Notes under the pieces: generated by a model
Databases searched by the model: none
The model's input: the letters and a program-made list of their open reading frames with translations, nothing else
Told to the model about the DNA's origin: nothing
Assembly: GCA_003049485.1 (NCBI GenBank)
Contig: PYST01000308.1
Location: forward strand, 1-46,137
From: Ophioceras dolichostomum
Lineage: Eukaryota > Ascomycota > Sordariomycetes > Magnaporthales > Ophioceraceae
Reading direction: 5' to 3'
DNA: 46,137 nucleotides
Translations under genes and position numbers: made by a program
Part shown: one piece after another, positions 1 to 9,725 of the stretch
Numbering within the stretch: position 1 is the first letter of the stretch
How the letters are laid out: each line of letters begins with the position of its first letter

Positions 1-1499
1 TAGATAGAATTGTAGAGGCCGATGGTAAAATGACAGCGTATTGAAGCTCCTTTTTTTATGCGGGGACATTAATTTTTTGGGGGCTGAGCAGCCCAACTCT
101 CTCGTATTTCCATCACACACATACACAATGAAGCATCACGATTGATGATGATATTGGTCATAAAGCTAACCTCATCAGAAAATACGTCCAAAGAGGGAGC
201 TTTCCCTGTTAACTTTGCCAAGCTTTATCCGACGATGATAGCGGGGATGTCGGGATCGATCCTGACGAACGGCATCCTTTGCAGTTACTTTTGACACCTG
301 GACAGATCTGAGCCACGGCATTGGCCTCCGAAATTCCTACAGTGGCTTTTGGACGATCCTCGTGGCTTTTGAACACTCTGATTCTATTATCGGTATTTCG
401 CATTTTCTTTCCCTCGCAACTTGGGCTTCTCTAGACTCCCTCTCACCTCCTCCTACGTTTCAGCCGGCCGGGGGCTTGCAGTATACTCCGTGCTTCGGAC
501 CACTGGAACCTAGCAGGCAGGTCGCTGTGCAGGCCGCAGTGCAGGCGGTGATGCAGGTCAGCAAACCAGCTTCTGGAACTATTCTAGCGGCTTGGGCAGC
601 GACCCTATCTGCTCGCCATCCGCTGGAGAGTGTTGGATAAGCCCCCCTTTCCCTCATCGCTCCCAAGCTCCAAGCTGCTCGCTTTCCCGAACATTAGGTC
701 GAAATTCACGTGCGTGTCAATGACACAAAGCAGCCAAAGGCTACCATCACACGGCGCGCTCACTGGTTTCTACTCCTCGCTACGCGAGACCTGATGTCGA
801 CACTATCCCCTTTCGGGCTCAGCACCGAGCTCTTATTAGGGGCGAGCGCTCTAGATCACCACAGCAATTGACCGAAACAAATGTTTGCCTCTTATTATTG
901 ACCAAAGACCCTAACCAGCCAATCAATCGAACGGCTGGACGGGCCTTGAATCGTAGACATATCGTTTGTCTCACCTTTCTCCGAACCGAATCTCAGTGAG
1001 CACTTCAGTGTCGCTAGCCTCGATGTCACGAGTTAAGTCACGGGTTTCAAACGGCCCTTGCATGATTAAAGGATTGGATCATGGATCCGACTGGGCTGGC
1101 GAAATTGCCGAAGGAATACGGGTCCCAGAACCGCTGGTTGTACAGCCGTTGGCAGTCGGAATAGCGCCGAATGACGGCTTGGCGGGGCGCAGTATCGCGC
1201 CAAAATACGACCAAAATGGAGGCAAACGAGATTGCAGCCTGTGCTGAGCCTGCACGGGACCAGTGTCTCGCGATGGATATGGTGATATTTGCTTGTGTCC
1301 TGCCTGCCAATCCTTCTGTGACTCTTTTTTGTCCTCTCCCTCTCCTTTTTCTTTTTTTTCTTTGTCTTGTCGCCTCCCCGTCGTCGTCGTTGTCACAGTT
1401 TTGACAATTTTGTCAACAACAAAAACCTCGAGGCTTCCACCTTGTCGTGGTGTTTCTCTGTTTTCCCCCCTGAAAACATTGTAATTGTTTGTAGCTGCT
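1..1499. other. intergenic, 5' flank of the tetraspan gene
   Basis: No convincing gene is seen. All open frames here are short and several are antisense shadows of the proline-rich exon that follows. The last 180 bases are pyrimidine-rich on the plus strand, as expected for a fungal promoter or 5' UTR. Confidence 0.5.
1321..1390 (+). promoter_or_regulatory. pyrimidine tract upstream of the tetraspan gene
   Basis: A C/T-rich stretch with several runs of T lies about 110 to 180 bases before the first ATG at 1500. CT-rich tracts just before the transcription or translation start are common in filamentous ascomycete promoters. Its position and strand fit that role. No TATA box was recognised next to it. 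Confidence 0.4.
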
Positions 1500-3007
1500 A
1501 TGACCACCATGGCAGCCCCCGAATCGAACCCCACCCCGCCGCCAGTTGCGACGGCGCGATCGACACCACCGCCAATGACCGCACCATCGCCTCTCACGAC
1601 GCCATCAGTTCCTAGTGCCGCACCAGCAGCACCCACAGGTCCAGCTCCGGCGGTCCCATTGCCTGCGACAGATTCCAGGCCGGTGAGCGCAGTCACAGTT
1701 CCTACAGCGCCAGGGCCAGTTCCATTCCAAGCGCCGGGACCAGTGCCGGGACCAGCACCAGTATGGGGTTTCCCACCCGCGACGGCCGGGTCCCAGCCGC
1801 CGCCGCCCGGGACCGCCACCGGCCCTGATGCCGCTCCGGCTACTATGATGCAGCAGCTGAAGGCCAATGACAAGTACTGGATTGTCAAGGTCGGCTTCCG
1901 CATCGCGATCATTGTATTCGCCATCATCGCCGTGGGCTGCACCGCGGCAGTGCTTGGAAATAGTGCCGACAGTCTAGGCGGCAGGCTCTATTCTTACAGC
2001 TCATACTATTCCTCATACTCCTACTACTCAAGCTATTACTACTGGGACGACAATCACGCCGCCCCCGCCGTCCTTGCCGTGGTAAGTAATTACTCACACA
2101 GACACGTTGAGTAGGTGGCCGCCGAGGTAGACACGCCCGCTGACACCACTCCGAACCTCAGGTTGGAGTTTGCATGGCCTGGAGCATCATCGCGTTGATG
2201 ATTCGGTTCCTGCGTCGATCACGACGCCCAGTACACCCAGGCGTCATCGTGGGCATCGACTTGGTGCTCTGGCTGTCCCTCATCTTCGTCATCATGTACG
2301 CTGTCGTCACGACCGTCCGCGTGTCCCGGTTCGGTGAGGACGGCACGCTGTCCGACCCTAGCTACGGCAGCTCCGACTACAGCGGCCACTACGTCCTCGA
2401 CAAGAAGACCGACACCTGGGTGTACAACATCACGTACATCTACTCCTCGTCGGGCTCGAGCCGCGGCGACCTACGCTACAACCTCACCTCGGGCGAGTGG
2501 TACTACGCCGGCAACAGCGCCAACACGGTAGTCCGCGACTGCACGCCCCTCTTCGCCACGTGCGCCGAGCAGGACGCCCGCGTCAACGAGATCTGGCACC
2601 AGAAGTCCCTCCGCGTCCGGCTGGACATCGTCTCAATCGTGATGCAGTCCCTCATCTGGATCGGCCACTTCACCCTCTTCGTGTGGGCCTGCGTCGACAC
2701 CCACCACCGCAGGATCCGGGATCGTGCACCCAATATGATGGCCCAGGAGATGATTCAGTCCATGGTCAACAGGGGCGACCTCATCATCAACCCGCGCGTC
2801 ATGTCGCAGTACTACGGCTACATGGCCGTGCCTGCCATGCCCGCCCCTGTTGCGATGCCGCCGCCGGCCCCGATGAGTGGAGGCGCTGCTGGTGGCGAGT
2901 TCTATGCTACGGACAAGGGCAAGGCCCCAGAGCGGCCCATGTCCGGTCCGGCTGTTGCAGGACCATCCAGTGCGCCAACACAACCAACCGCCGTTAGATA
3001 CGCATGA
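1500..3007 (+). CDS. four-pass membrane protein with Tyr/Ser-rich loop
   Basis: Two exons, 1500-2081 and 2162-3007, encode about 475 residues. The intron 2082-2161 has a GTAAGT donor, a CTGAC branch point near 2139 and a CAG acceptor, and joins the exons in phase 0. The N-terminus (about 1-120) is rich in Pro, Ala and Thr and is probably cytoplasmic. Four hydrophobic segments follow: one near residues 126-150, one spanning the splice junction, and two more in exon 2. Between the first two, about residues 164-185, lies a loop made almost only of Tyr and Ser and ending in WDD. The tail is Pro/Ala/Met-rich. The topology resembles MARVEL-like or other fungal four-pass surface proteins, but no family motif was recognised and the function is unknown. 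A second ATG at 1509 has a better start context (ACCACCATGG). Confidence 0.8.
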
Positions 3008-3871
3008 GGGATATTGTGATAGATGTTGGGAAGGAGTTCAGGTCTGAGGCTTGGTTTAGCACTTATACCATAGAATTTCTGTTCGGAACAGTTTTCGCGT
3101 CTGCATAAATACCATAAATAGCGTAGAATAGGTACCTACCTACCATCTAGCCTTTAATTTGTAATGTCAAGTGGGAGAGATCTGTTCCCGCTAAAAATCA
3201 CGAGCATATTTTGACTGGGAGGGCATGGTGCCACGAGAGAGAGCGAATTGCAGTTCAGCTGTAAAACGACCTTCGTCCAATGTACAATGTAAAAAGAAAG
3301 AAAGGGTATCGCACAAAAGGAAATACAGTCCGACGAGGGTCCGCCGTGGACATATTCCGAGCCTCTAATGCACCTGGACCATCGCCGCTGGTCCATCACG
3401 ACGACCTAGCTAGCCTCGATGCGCCGCGAACCATAGAAAGTGCCTATGGAACTGAAAGTTTCTTGCAAGAAAGCCTTGTCCAGATCATACAAGCACAATC
3501 CTCATTGCGTCAAGCCACTAAGGCGAGCTGCCCTTTCATCCCATGTGGCACTGCGCCTCACGTCTCTCTTGGCGGTCGCATAAACCACTGCCCCCAACGT
3601 CCGAGAGTCGCACAAAAGGTCGACAAAAGGCGGCGCCGGTACCAAAACCCCTTCGCCTTGTTTCGGTGAGCGACGATCGAATGATGATGGATGGCGGACA
3701 AGCCCAAGCAGGCGATGCGTCGGCGGTGATGAATAGCGGAAGTTCGACGGTTTAGCCCCAGAAGTATCGAGTGTCGTCGACGAAACGCTCGTTCATGTTC
3801 TTATCGCGCGCCGCCGACCGGGCGACACAAAGATTAAATAACAGCAACTAGCGCGGCCCATCCACACACTC
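3008..3871. other. intergenic, between convergent genes
   Basis: This is the 3' flank of the tetraspan gene and the 3' flank of the small secreted protein gene. It holds TA-rich 3' UTR-like sequence near 3060-3150 and a GGTACCTACCTACC word near 3131. A 129-codon open frame at 3280-3669 has no recognisable domain and is not called. Confidence 0.5.
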
Positions 3872-4201
3872 TCAGATGCCGCAGTTGAGGTTGCAGTCCA
3901 GTTGGCCTGGTCCCTCATAGCAGCAGAGCGAGCCGCCGGCGCAGAAGCAGTTCTTCCCGCCGACATTCTTTTCATTGCCGTGGAGCAGCCGCGAGAGCCA
4001 CGACACCCTCGTCTGGGCGAGGCTCATCTGGTACGAGGCCGCGATCTTGGCCGCGGACTCCGCGTCGGAGAGCTGGGCCGACAGCAATGTGTACAGCGCG
4101 GGCGGACCTTTTGGTGGCGTGTAGGTGCTACGGGTTGGAGCTGCCAGCAGCAGGCTGGACAGGAAGGCGATGAATAGGGGAAATAGGACGAGGGACCTCA
4201 T
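3872..4201 (-). CDS. small secreted cysteine-rich protein
   Basis: A single exon encodes 109 residues from an ATG at 4201. Residues 1-20 are a clear signal peptide (hydrophobic run ending near LLLAAP). Residues 21-80 have no Cys. The last 25 residues hold six cysteines at 85, 87, 93, 94, 103 and 107, in the pattern C-x-C-x5-CC-x8-C-x3-C, next to several Gly. This compact C-terminal module could form three disulfides. Small size, secretion and six cysteines are the usual marks of a candidate fungal effector or defence peptide, but no known family was recognised, so the role is open. A TATA-like ATATAT lies about 110 bases upstream on the coding strand (4310-4315). Confidence 0.75.
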   Translation of the reverse strand: MRSLVLFPLFIAFLSSLLLAAPTRSTYTPPKGPPALYTLLSAQLSDAESAAKIAASYQMSLAQTRVSWLSRLLHGNEKNVGGKNCFCAGGSLCCYEGPGQLDCNLNCGI

Positions 4202-6165
4202 CTTGTCGGTGTTGCCTGAAGAGCTGGGGCCTCGTTTATTATTATTTTTTAAGAAGATCTTGCTGGAGTCTGATGACAGGTAATGGTGTGCCGGGGCCCT
4301 CTGATGATGATATATGGGTGTATAAGGGCGTCCACTAGTGATGATCTAGAACGGGAAAGACAGAACAAGCTCGAAGGCCAAGGACATATCGCAAGATCTA
4401 GGGTGGCAGATATATCAAGAATTCCAAGCGCAAACCCGGAATCTGGACTGCTACCTACTCAAGGAGGCCGATAAAGAGAAAAAGCAGCCCAAGGTCAAGC
4501 TTAAGAAGGAAGGAAGCTCCCAGAGAGAAGGGAGTGGAGGGCCACGGACCAAACAGGAAGCCGGAAGAGCTTCGCGGGGGGATAAGTGGAAGAAAATGAA
4601 AGGACAACCCTCAACTTTCGGGTTCAATATGGGGATGACTGGGGAAGATCAAAGAGAGCGACATCCCCCAGAACAATACCGGGAAGATCACGGGTGTTCA
4701 TATAGCAAATAAATGAGGGAGTGATTTACCAGGAGGTAAGTAGGTGATGTGATGTGATCTTTGAGAGTAAGAGCGAGCAGCCGGGCGCCGGATTCCCCCC
4801 TCCCTCCATCTCTTCTCTTCCCCTTGAGAGAGGGAGATAGATGAAAAACGGGGACCCGTCCCGCAGCTCGCCCGCGACGGCAGAAGTCCTTCCCGTCCGT
4901 CTCCCCTCCGCCAAGAAGGGACGAGACGAGTTTGGCAGAAGAAGGGGTAGGTAGGTAAGGAGGGAGGGCATCGTGAACAGTTGCCTACCTATCTCTTCTG
5001 GGACTTTCATTATATTCCGTCCTTTTTGTCTATTACACTGCTTAAGCGGCTGCCGCCCATATCACCTGCCGCACTCCCTACCATTAACAAGGCCCGGTAG
5101 AGTGATTCGGCAGGGACTTTGTCTGGGGGGGGGGGGGGGNGGGGGGGGGCAAAGGAAGCAAGTCTACCAACGGCGACGCCCTGACCTGACCCGGCGGCCG
5201 TTGAAGTGGCATAACTCGGCTGACATATAAAAAAAAATTCCGTGACGCCATTAGCCGGTCGAAATTTATCCACGCACCCACCATAGCCGAGCAGGCGGGA
5301 AGAGACTTTCGACGCGCAGATTAAAAAACGAGAAAGGGCACCCCTTTTGAATTGCCGCACGCGCGTGGACAGAGCACCAGGGAAGAGAAGCGCAAAGGGA
5401 GAGAAGAAGTAAATGGGCTACGCGACACGTGCTGCACTCGGAGAATAGAGTGGCTGATCTGATGGGGAAGTACAGAGACATCTAGAGACGCCATTCGGAC
5501 GGTACGGCGAAGTCTGAGAGCAAGGAAATGCTTGATGTGCATTAGCTGGTGCATTGCTACCTAACCGCTCGGCAGTCTACCAAGGTATCTCCAACGATGA
5601 ACGGGCTCGGGAATTCTTGCACGTAGCGATGGGAAAGTTGAAGCAATCGAAACCGGCCCAGCTTGAGGCACGCGACAAGATGGTGGAGAAACACGCCGAT
5701 CCGCCTCGTAAGTCAGGAACCAAGACGGAATATTGAGAGAGCCACGTCACTTTAGAAATACGATTAGGATATATCAAGAAAACAAAACGGCTGGAGTAGA
5801 CAAACATGGTATTCGGACACTTCTAGGTTGAGAGAAGGAAGGGGCCTGCACGTGGGATATCAGGTGACTAACACATCTCTCGGCTTTTATCGGAGTTTAA
5901 GTGCCACCGGCATTCCGCGGGTTTCCAATCACCTCCACTGGAATTGACTGGAAGCACTGACCCACCACTGGCCGAACGCTGCCGTTGGGAGGGAGGACGT
6001 CACCAGGACCGAAAACCTCCACCTGTCGAGCCTCCGGGTTTTGCCATCGTCGGGAACATACAAAACAGTTCATCCTCAACTTGCGTTTTCTTTTGCGTCT
6101 TCCTTCGCTTTTCCGAATACCTCTTTTCCTACTTGCGCCGACAATCGCAACTACGTACGCACATC
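4202..6165. other. intergenic, divergent promoter region with assembly N
   Basis: This lies between the divergent small secreted protein gene and the BI-1-like gene. It holds purine-rich stretches (4480-4600), GGTAGGTA words (4947-4963), and a G run at 5125-5149 interrupted by one N at 5140. Short open frames such as 5554-5736 lack an ATG start or any domain and are not called. Confidence 0.5.
5125..5149. repeat. poly-G tract with ambiguous base
   Basis: Twenty-four G and one N (5140) in a row. The true tract length is uncertain because the N most likely marks an assembly or sequencing ambiguity in the homopolymer. Confidence 0.9.
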
Positions 6166-7419
6166 ATGTCGTTCTCAATCATCACGATCCGGCACGGCCC
6201 AGCCCGCCTGGCCTCGCAGCTCTCGAGGCCGGCGCTGGCCGCAGCGACCAGGCAGTCCGCGAAGAAGACGTCGTCGTTCCCCTCGATAGCGTCCCGCGCA
6301 CTCCACCAGTCCTCACGGACATCACAACTACACTCTACATTCTTCACCGCGAAGTTCATCCCTTTGAGCGGCCGCACATCTCAGTCTCTCACCAGCCGTC
6401 TGGTGTCCAACGGCGGCAGCAAGAGGAGCTACTACCAACAAGCGCAAGCCCCTCCCTCCCAGGCGAACGAGTCCGTCCTGCGCAGGCTGCTCGTGGGCGG
6501 CGCCATCTTCGGCGGCACGCTCGTGGGCGTCAACGCGCTGTTCAACCGCGAGACGCGCGACGACGGCGGCATGCCCCCTTACGAGCGCTCGTACCTCAAC
6601 TCGACCTTCCTGCACACCGGCTTGGGGATCGGCATCATTGGCCTGACGGCCAGGCAGATGGTCAATACGGGCTTCGTGTACAGGATCATGGTCGCGAACC
6701 CGTGGGTCGTCGGCATTGGGGGTCTGGCGTTGAGCTTTGCGACTATGATCGGGACGCGGTCTATTGACGCTGATAAGTAAGTTTTGTGATCCCCATACCC
6801 AACCTCCCTCCGCCCGTTTTATGCCCGCATGCCTACATCCCTCCCTTACTTCCTTCCCTTCCTCGCCATATTCTACTCATGGCACATTTTCCCTTCGCCC
6901 TAGCTAACGCGTGCGTTTCATTCACACGACAGCTACATCCCCAAGTACGCCCTCTGGACCGCCTTCAACGCAACACAAGCCGCGCTCGTGGCGCCCATGC
7001 TCGCCTTCGTCCCGGGAGCGCTCCTCGCCCGCGCGGGCCTCTACACCGTCGCCATGATGGGCTCCATCTCCATCGTGGGCGCCACCGCGAAGCAGGAGAA
7101 GTACCTCTACATCGGTGGACCTTTGCTGGCCGGGGCCGCCGTCCTGCTCGCGGCGGGCTTCGCTCCGCTCGTGATCCCCGCCACGGCCGTGCGCACGCTG
7201 GCCTTCACCGAGAACCTCTGGCTGTACGGGGGGCTGGCGCTGTTCGGCGGGTTCACGCTGTACGACGTGCAGAAGGTGCTGTACCACGCCAGGCTCGCGG
7301 AGAGGGGCGTGATCAAGAAGGACCCCGTCAACGAGAGCATCTCGCTCGAGCTGGATTTCCTGAACATCTTTATTAGGATGGTGCAGATTCTGGCGATGCA
7401 GGGTAACCGGAAGAAGTGA
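6166..7419 (+). CDS. BI-1/GHITM-like mitochondrial membrane protein
   Basis: Two exons, 6166-6776 and 6933-7419, encode about 365 residues. The intron 6777-6932 has a GTAAGT donor, a GCTAACG branch point near 6904 and a CAG acceptor. The junction falls inside the codon for Asn in an N-Y-I-P-K stretch. The N-terminal 100 residues are rich in Arg, Ser and Ala and poor in acidic residues, as in a mitochondrial presequence. From about residue 105, hydrophobic segments alternate with short loops through to the C-terminus, with the FNxTQAxxVAP motif typical of the transmembrane BAX inhibitor (BI-1) superfamily, GHITM branch. Family members sit in the inner mitochondrial membrane and affect cristae structure, ion balance and cell death. 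The start was chosen as the first ATG of the long frame; the open frame runs further upstream without another good start. Confidence 0.88.
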
Positions 7420-7993
7420 AGTGGGAGATTGGATCGGATTGGATCGGATTGGTGGATATGGACTACCTAGGTAGGCTAGGTCCCTTGCGGGTTACCTACA
7501 TCTACCTTACCTGGTAGCTTTGAAAGCCGAAGTTCACCTTTCCCTAGGATTTGGGCAATCTAGTTAGTGGGGGGCAACGCTTCTGTCGGTCTGTGTGCGA
7601 GGAGCGCTGGCTCCTCGAGTCCTCTCCGAGACATTTACTCTCCACTCCATCTGTATGAGGAGGATGATGGATGATTGGCAAAGGTTGCTACGCCCATCCA
7701 TACCTGCTGCCTTGAGGCTCGATCCGCGAGCCGTTGTACTTCTGGTGTTATAGGAGTATGAGATAAATTTCAACGAGGCGAAATCAATAATAAAAAAAAA
7801 CCCTTTTCTTTGTTGCACCCTGTGCTGTAGCTGCCAGCTAAGCTATTCCGTTTCCCGTCCATCCGTTGTTCCAGTGCCCCCCGTGTGCCCCTTTGCCCCA
7901 ATGCCCTCCAGCCAGCCTTACAAAAATCCCATGACATCATCAAATCTTGCTTTCACACCTTCTCCTATTCCCCCTCCCTCCTCCGTCTTCCAG
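7420..7993. other. intergenic between convergent BI-1 and MsrA genes
   Basis: Shared 3' flank. It carries two tandem GGATCGGATT units at 7431-7450, a perfect palindrome CTACCTAGGTAG at 7463-7474, and an A run near 7792-7800. No gene is seen. Confidence 0.55.
7431..7450. repeat. 10-bp tandem repeat, two units
   Basis: GGATCGGATT occurs twice in a row just after the stop codon of the BI-1-like gene, within its 3' UTR. No function is evident. Confidence 0.7.
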
Positions 7994-8647
7994 TCATTCC
8001 AAATCAGGGAACTTCCTCAGATAATGGCTAGCGCACTGGTACCCGTCCGGGTTCTTGTGCAGGTACAGCTGGTGGTAGTCCTCGGCGTCCCACCACTGGC
8101 CGGCCTCGAGGATCTCGGTCACGATCTTGCCGCCGTGCCACTGCTCGTTCGCCTGGGCCGTGACCTCCCTCGCGATCTTCTCCTGCTCGGCGTCGTGGTA
8201 GAACACGGCACTGCGGTACTGCGTGCCCCTGTCATTCCCCTGCTGGTTGGGCGTGGTGGGGTCGTGCATGCGGTAGAAAAACTCGATCAGCTGTCTGTAA
8301 GAGACCTTGGAAGGGTCGAACACGAGCTGCGTGGCCTCGGCGTGGCCCGTAGCTCCCGAGCAGACGGCGCGGTAGGAAGGGGAGGAGACGTCGCCGCCGA
8401 TGTAGCCCACGCGCGCGTCGTAGAGGCCCTTGCCGTCGCCAAAGTGCTTGCGGTAGATGTGCTCGACACCCCAGAAGCAGCCGGCCGCCACGGTGGCGCG
8501 CTGGGCGCCTTCGGGGATGCTGGTGGTCGATGCGCCAGTAGCGAGGGAGGACGAGTCCTCGGAGATGCTGCGCTTGGCGGAGTTGGTGAAGGGGCGGGCG
8601 AGGCGGGAGATGAAGGATGGCATTGAGGCTAGGAGGATGAGTGCCAT
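7994..8647 (-). CDS. msrA: peptide methionine sulfoxide reductase A
   Basis: A single exon encodes 217 residues from the ATG at 8647, which has an excellent start context (GCCGCCATGGC). The frame stays open upstream but only to a TTG. The catalytic GCFWG motif is at residues 56-60 with the nucleophile Cys57, followed by VEHIY and the family segments YIGGD, SGATGHAEA and QGNDRGTQYRS. A likely resolving Cys205 sits in a GYQCASHYL context near the C-terminus. MsrA reduces methionine-S-sulfoxide in free or protein-bound form, using thioredoxin. The first 45 residues form a hydrophobic, Arg/Ser-containing extension not needed for catalysis, which could be a mitochondrial targeting sequence. An internal ATG at residue 9 could give a shorter cytosolic form. 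Length and motifs match eukaryotic MsrA, and the enzyme looks intact. Confidence 0.95.
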   Translation of the reverse strand: MALILLASMPSFISRLARPFTNSAKRSISEDSSSLATGASTTSIPEGAQRATVAAGCFWGVEHIYRKHFGDGKGLYDARVGYIGGDVSSPSYRAVCSGATGHAEATQLVFDPSKVSYRQLIEFFYRMHDPTTPNQQGNDRGTQYRSAVFYHDAEQEKIAREVTAQANEQWHGGKIVTEILEAGQWWDAEDYHQLYLHKNPDGYQCASHYLRKFPDLE

Positions 8648-9725
8648 GGCGGCGATGGGAGAGATGTGTGTAGTGGGTTTAGGTGACAAGATGATAATTG
8701 TGGTGGGAGATGAGAAGAACTTGGCTCCCAGGAATTGGTGAGTTATTCTTGATTTGGCCGGCCTTTTATTCTCCTTCTGTTTGATATTGCCTTTTTTGGC
8801 GGTGCCTTACGCTCGTCCAACACCGGGTTCTTTTCTTTCTCGAATACGATGCGTGTGTTGAGGTGAGTGTGACGGGGTAGGAACCAAATATCTGAATCCG
8901 TTTGCGGGATCTCGGACGGGAATTGCGTCAGAGATGTGTGAATGTTGAAGGGTCGTCTCACTCGGTGATGGTGGGTGGTAGGCGGGGTACGAGTGATTTT
9001 AAGGTAGCGGAGCTGGATTGAAGCTTAATTGGAGATTGGATTGACTTCAGAGTATCTAAGTAGTGCCCGCGCATCAGTGTCTTTCTTGTCCATTTATATA
9101 TACCACCATTGAGCTTCAAAAGTTGCGCGGCGATCGTTCACTGATGATGTCGGGGTCGCTTTCCGTACGTCGCCCGGTTGATGTGTGAATGACAAATCAT
9201 AGAGGGCGCCCTAGCGGGTTGCGCCTTGTTGCCACTCGTCATCGGTCGCGCCTCAGCCAGGCACAGGTCAAAATGATGATTCCACATCGTTGGGTCGTCA
9301 TCGCGAAATTCACCAGGTCGGGCAAACCTCGATTCTCAGGTCGACGTCAAGCCTTACGAAATCGCCTCGTCGATAGTTCAGACGTTTCTCCTGAGCTCTT
9401 GGAATCACGAAGGGTATTTGGAAATGCACAGGATGCCTCAGTACATCGTTAGGCTTCCATGAAGGACTGCGTGAATCAAGGAATGGGCCGGTAAGCAGCA
9501 CGGAATCTTTATTGCGCTAGCAAACAATCAATTGTAAGTACTCAAATCCGTTGAACAAGTTCTGTCAGGGTATTTTGCATTATACTTTTTATTTTCAAAT
9601 CGATCCAATCCTGCTTCGCTTTCTTCTTTACGCATTGAGGACTCAAAACAAAAGAGCGATCTCCAAACAAGGTTCACAAACACCGTCCCATCCACCCATC
9701 CCTCCATAAATTTCAGCCATCAACC
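8648..9725. other. intergenic between MsrA and MFS genes
   Basis: Both flanking genes are on the minus strand, so this holds the MsrA promoter and the 3' flank of the transporter gene. No gene is seen; the 87-codon frame at 9189-9452 lacks any recognisable feature. Confidence 0.5.

Noticed and set aside
1079..1942. 287-codon minus-strand frame rich in Gly and Ala
   Set aside because: It is antisense to the Pro/Ala-rich first exon of the four-pass protein and has no independent support.
3280..3669. 129-codon ATG frame on the plus strand
   Set aside because: No domain, signal peptide or coding-style composition; it lies in the 3' flank of two convergent genes.
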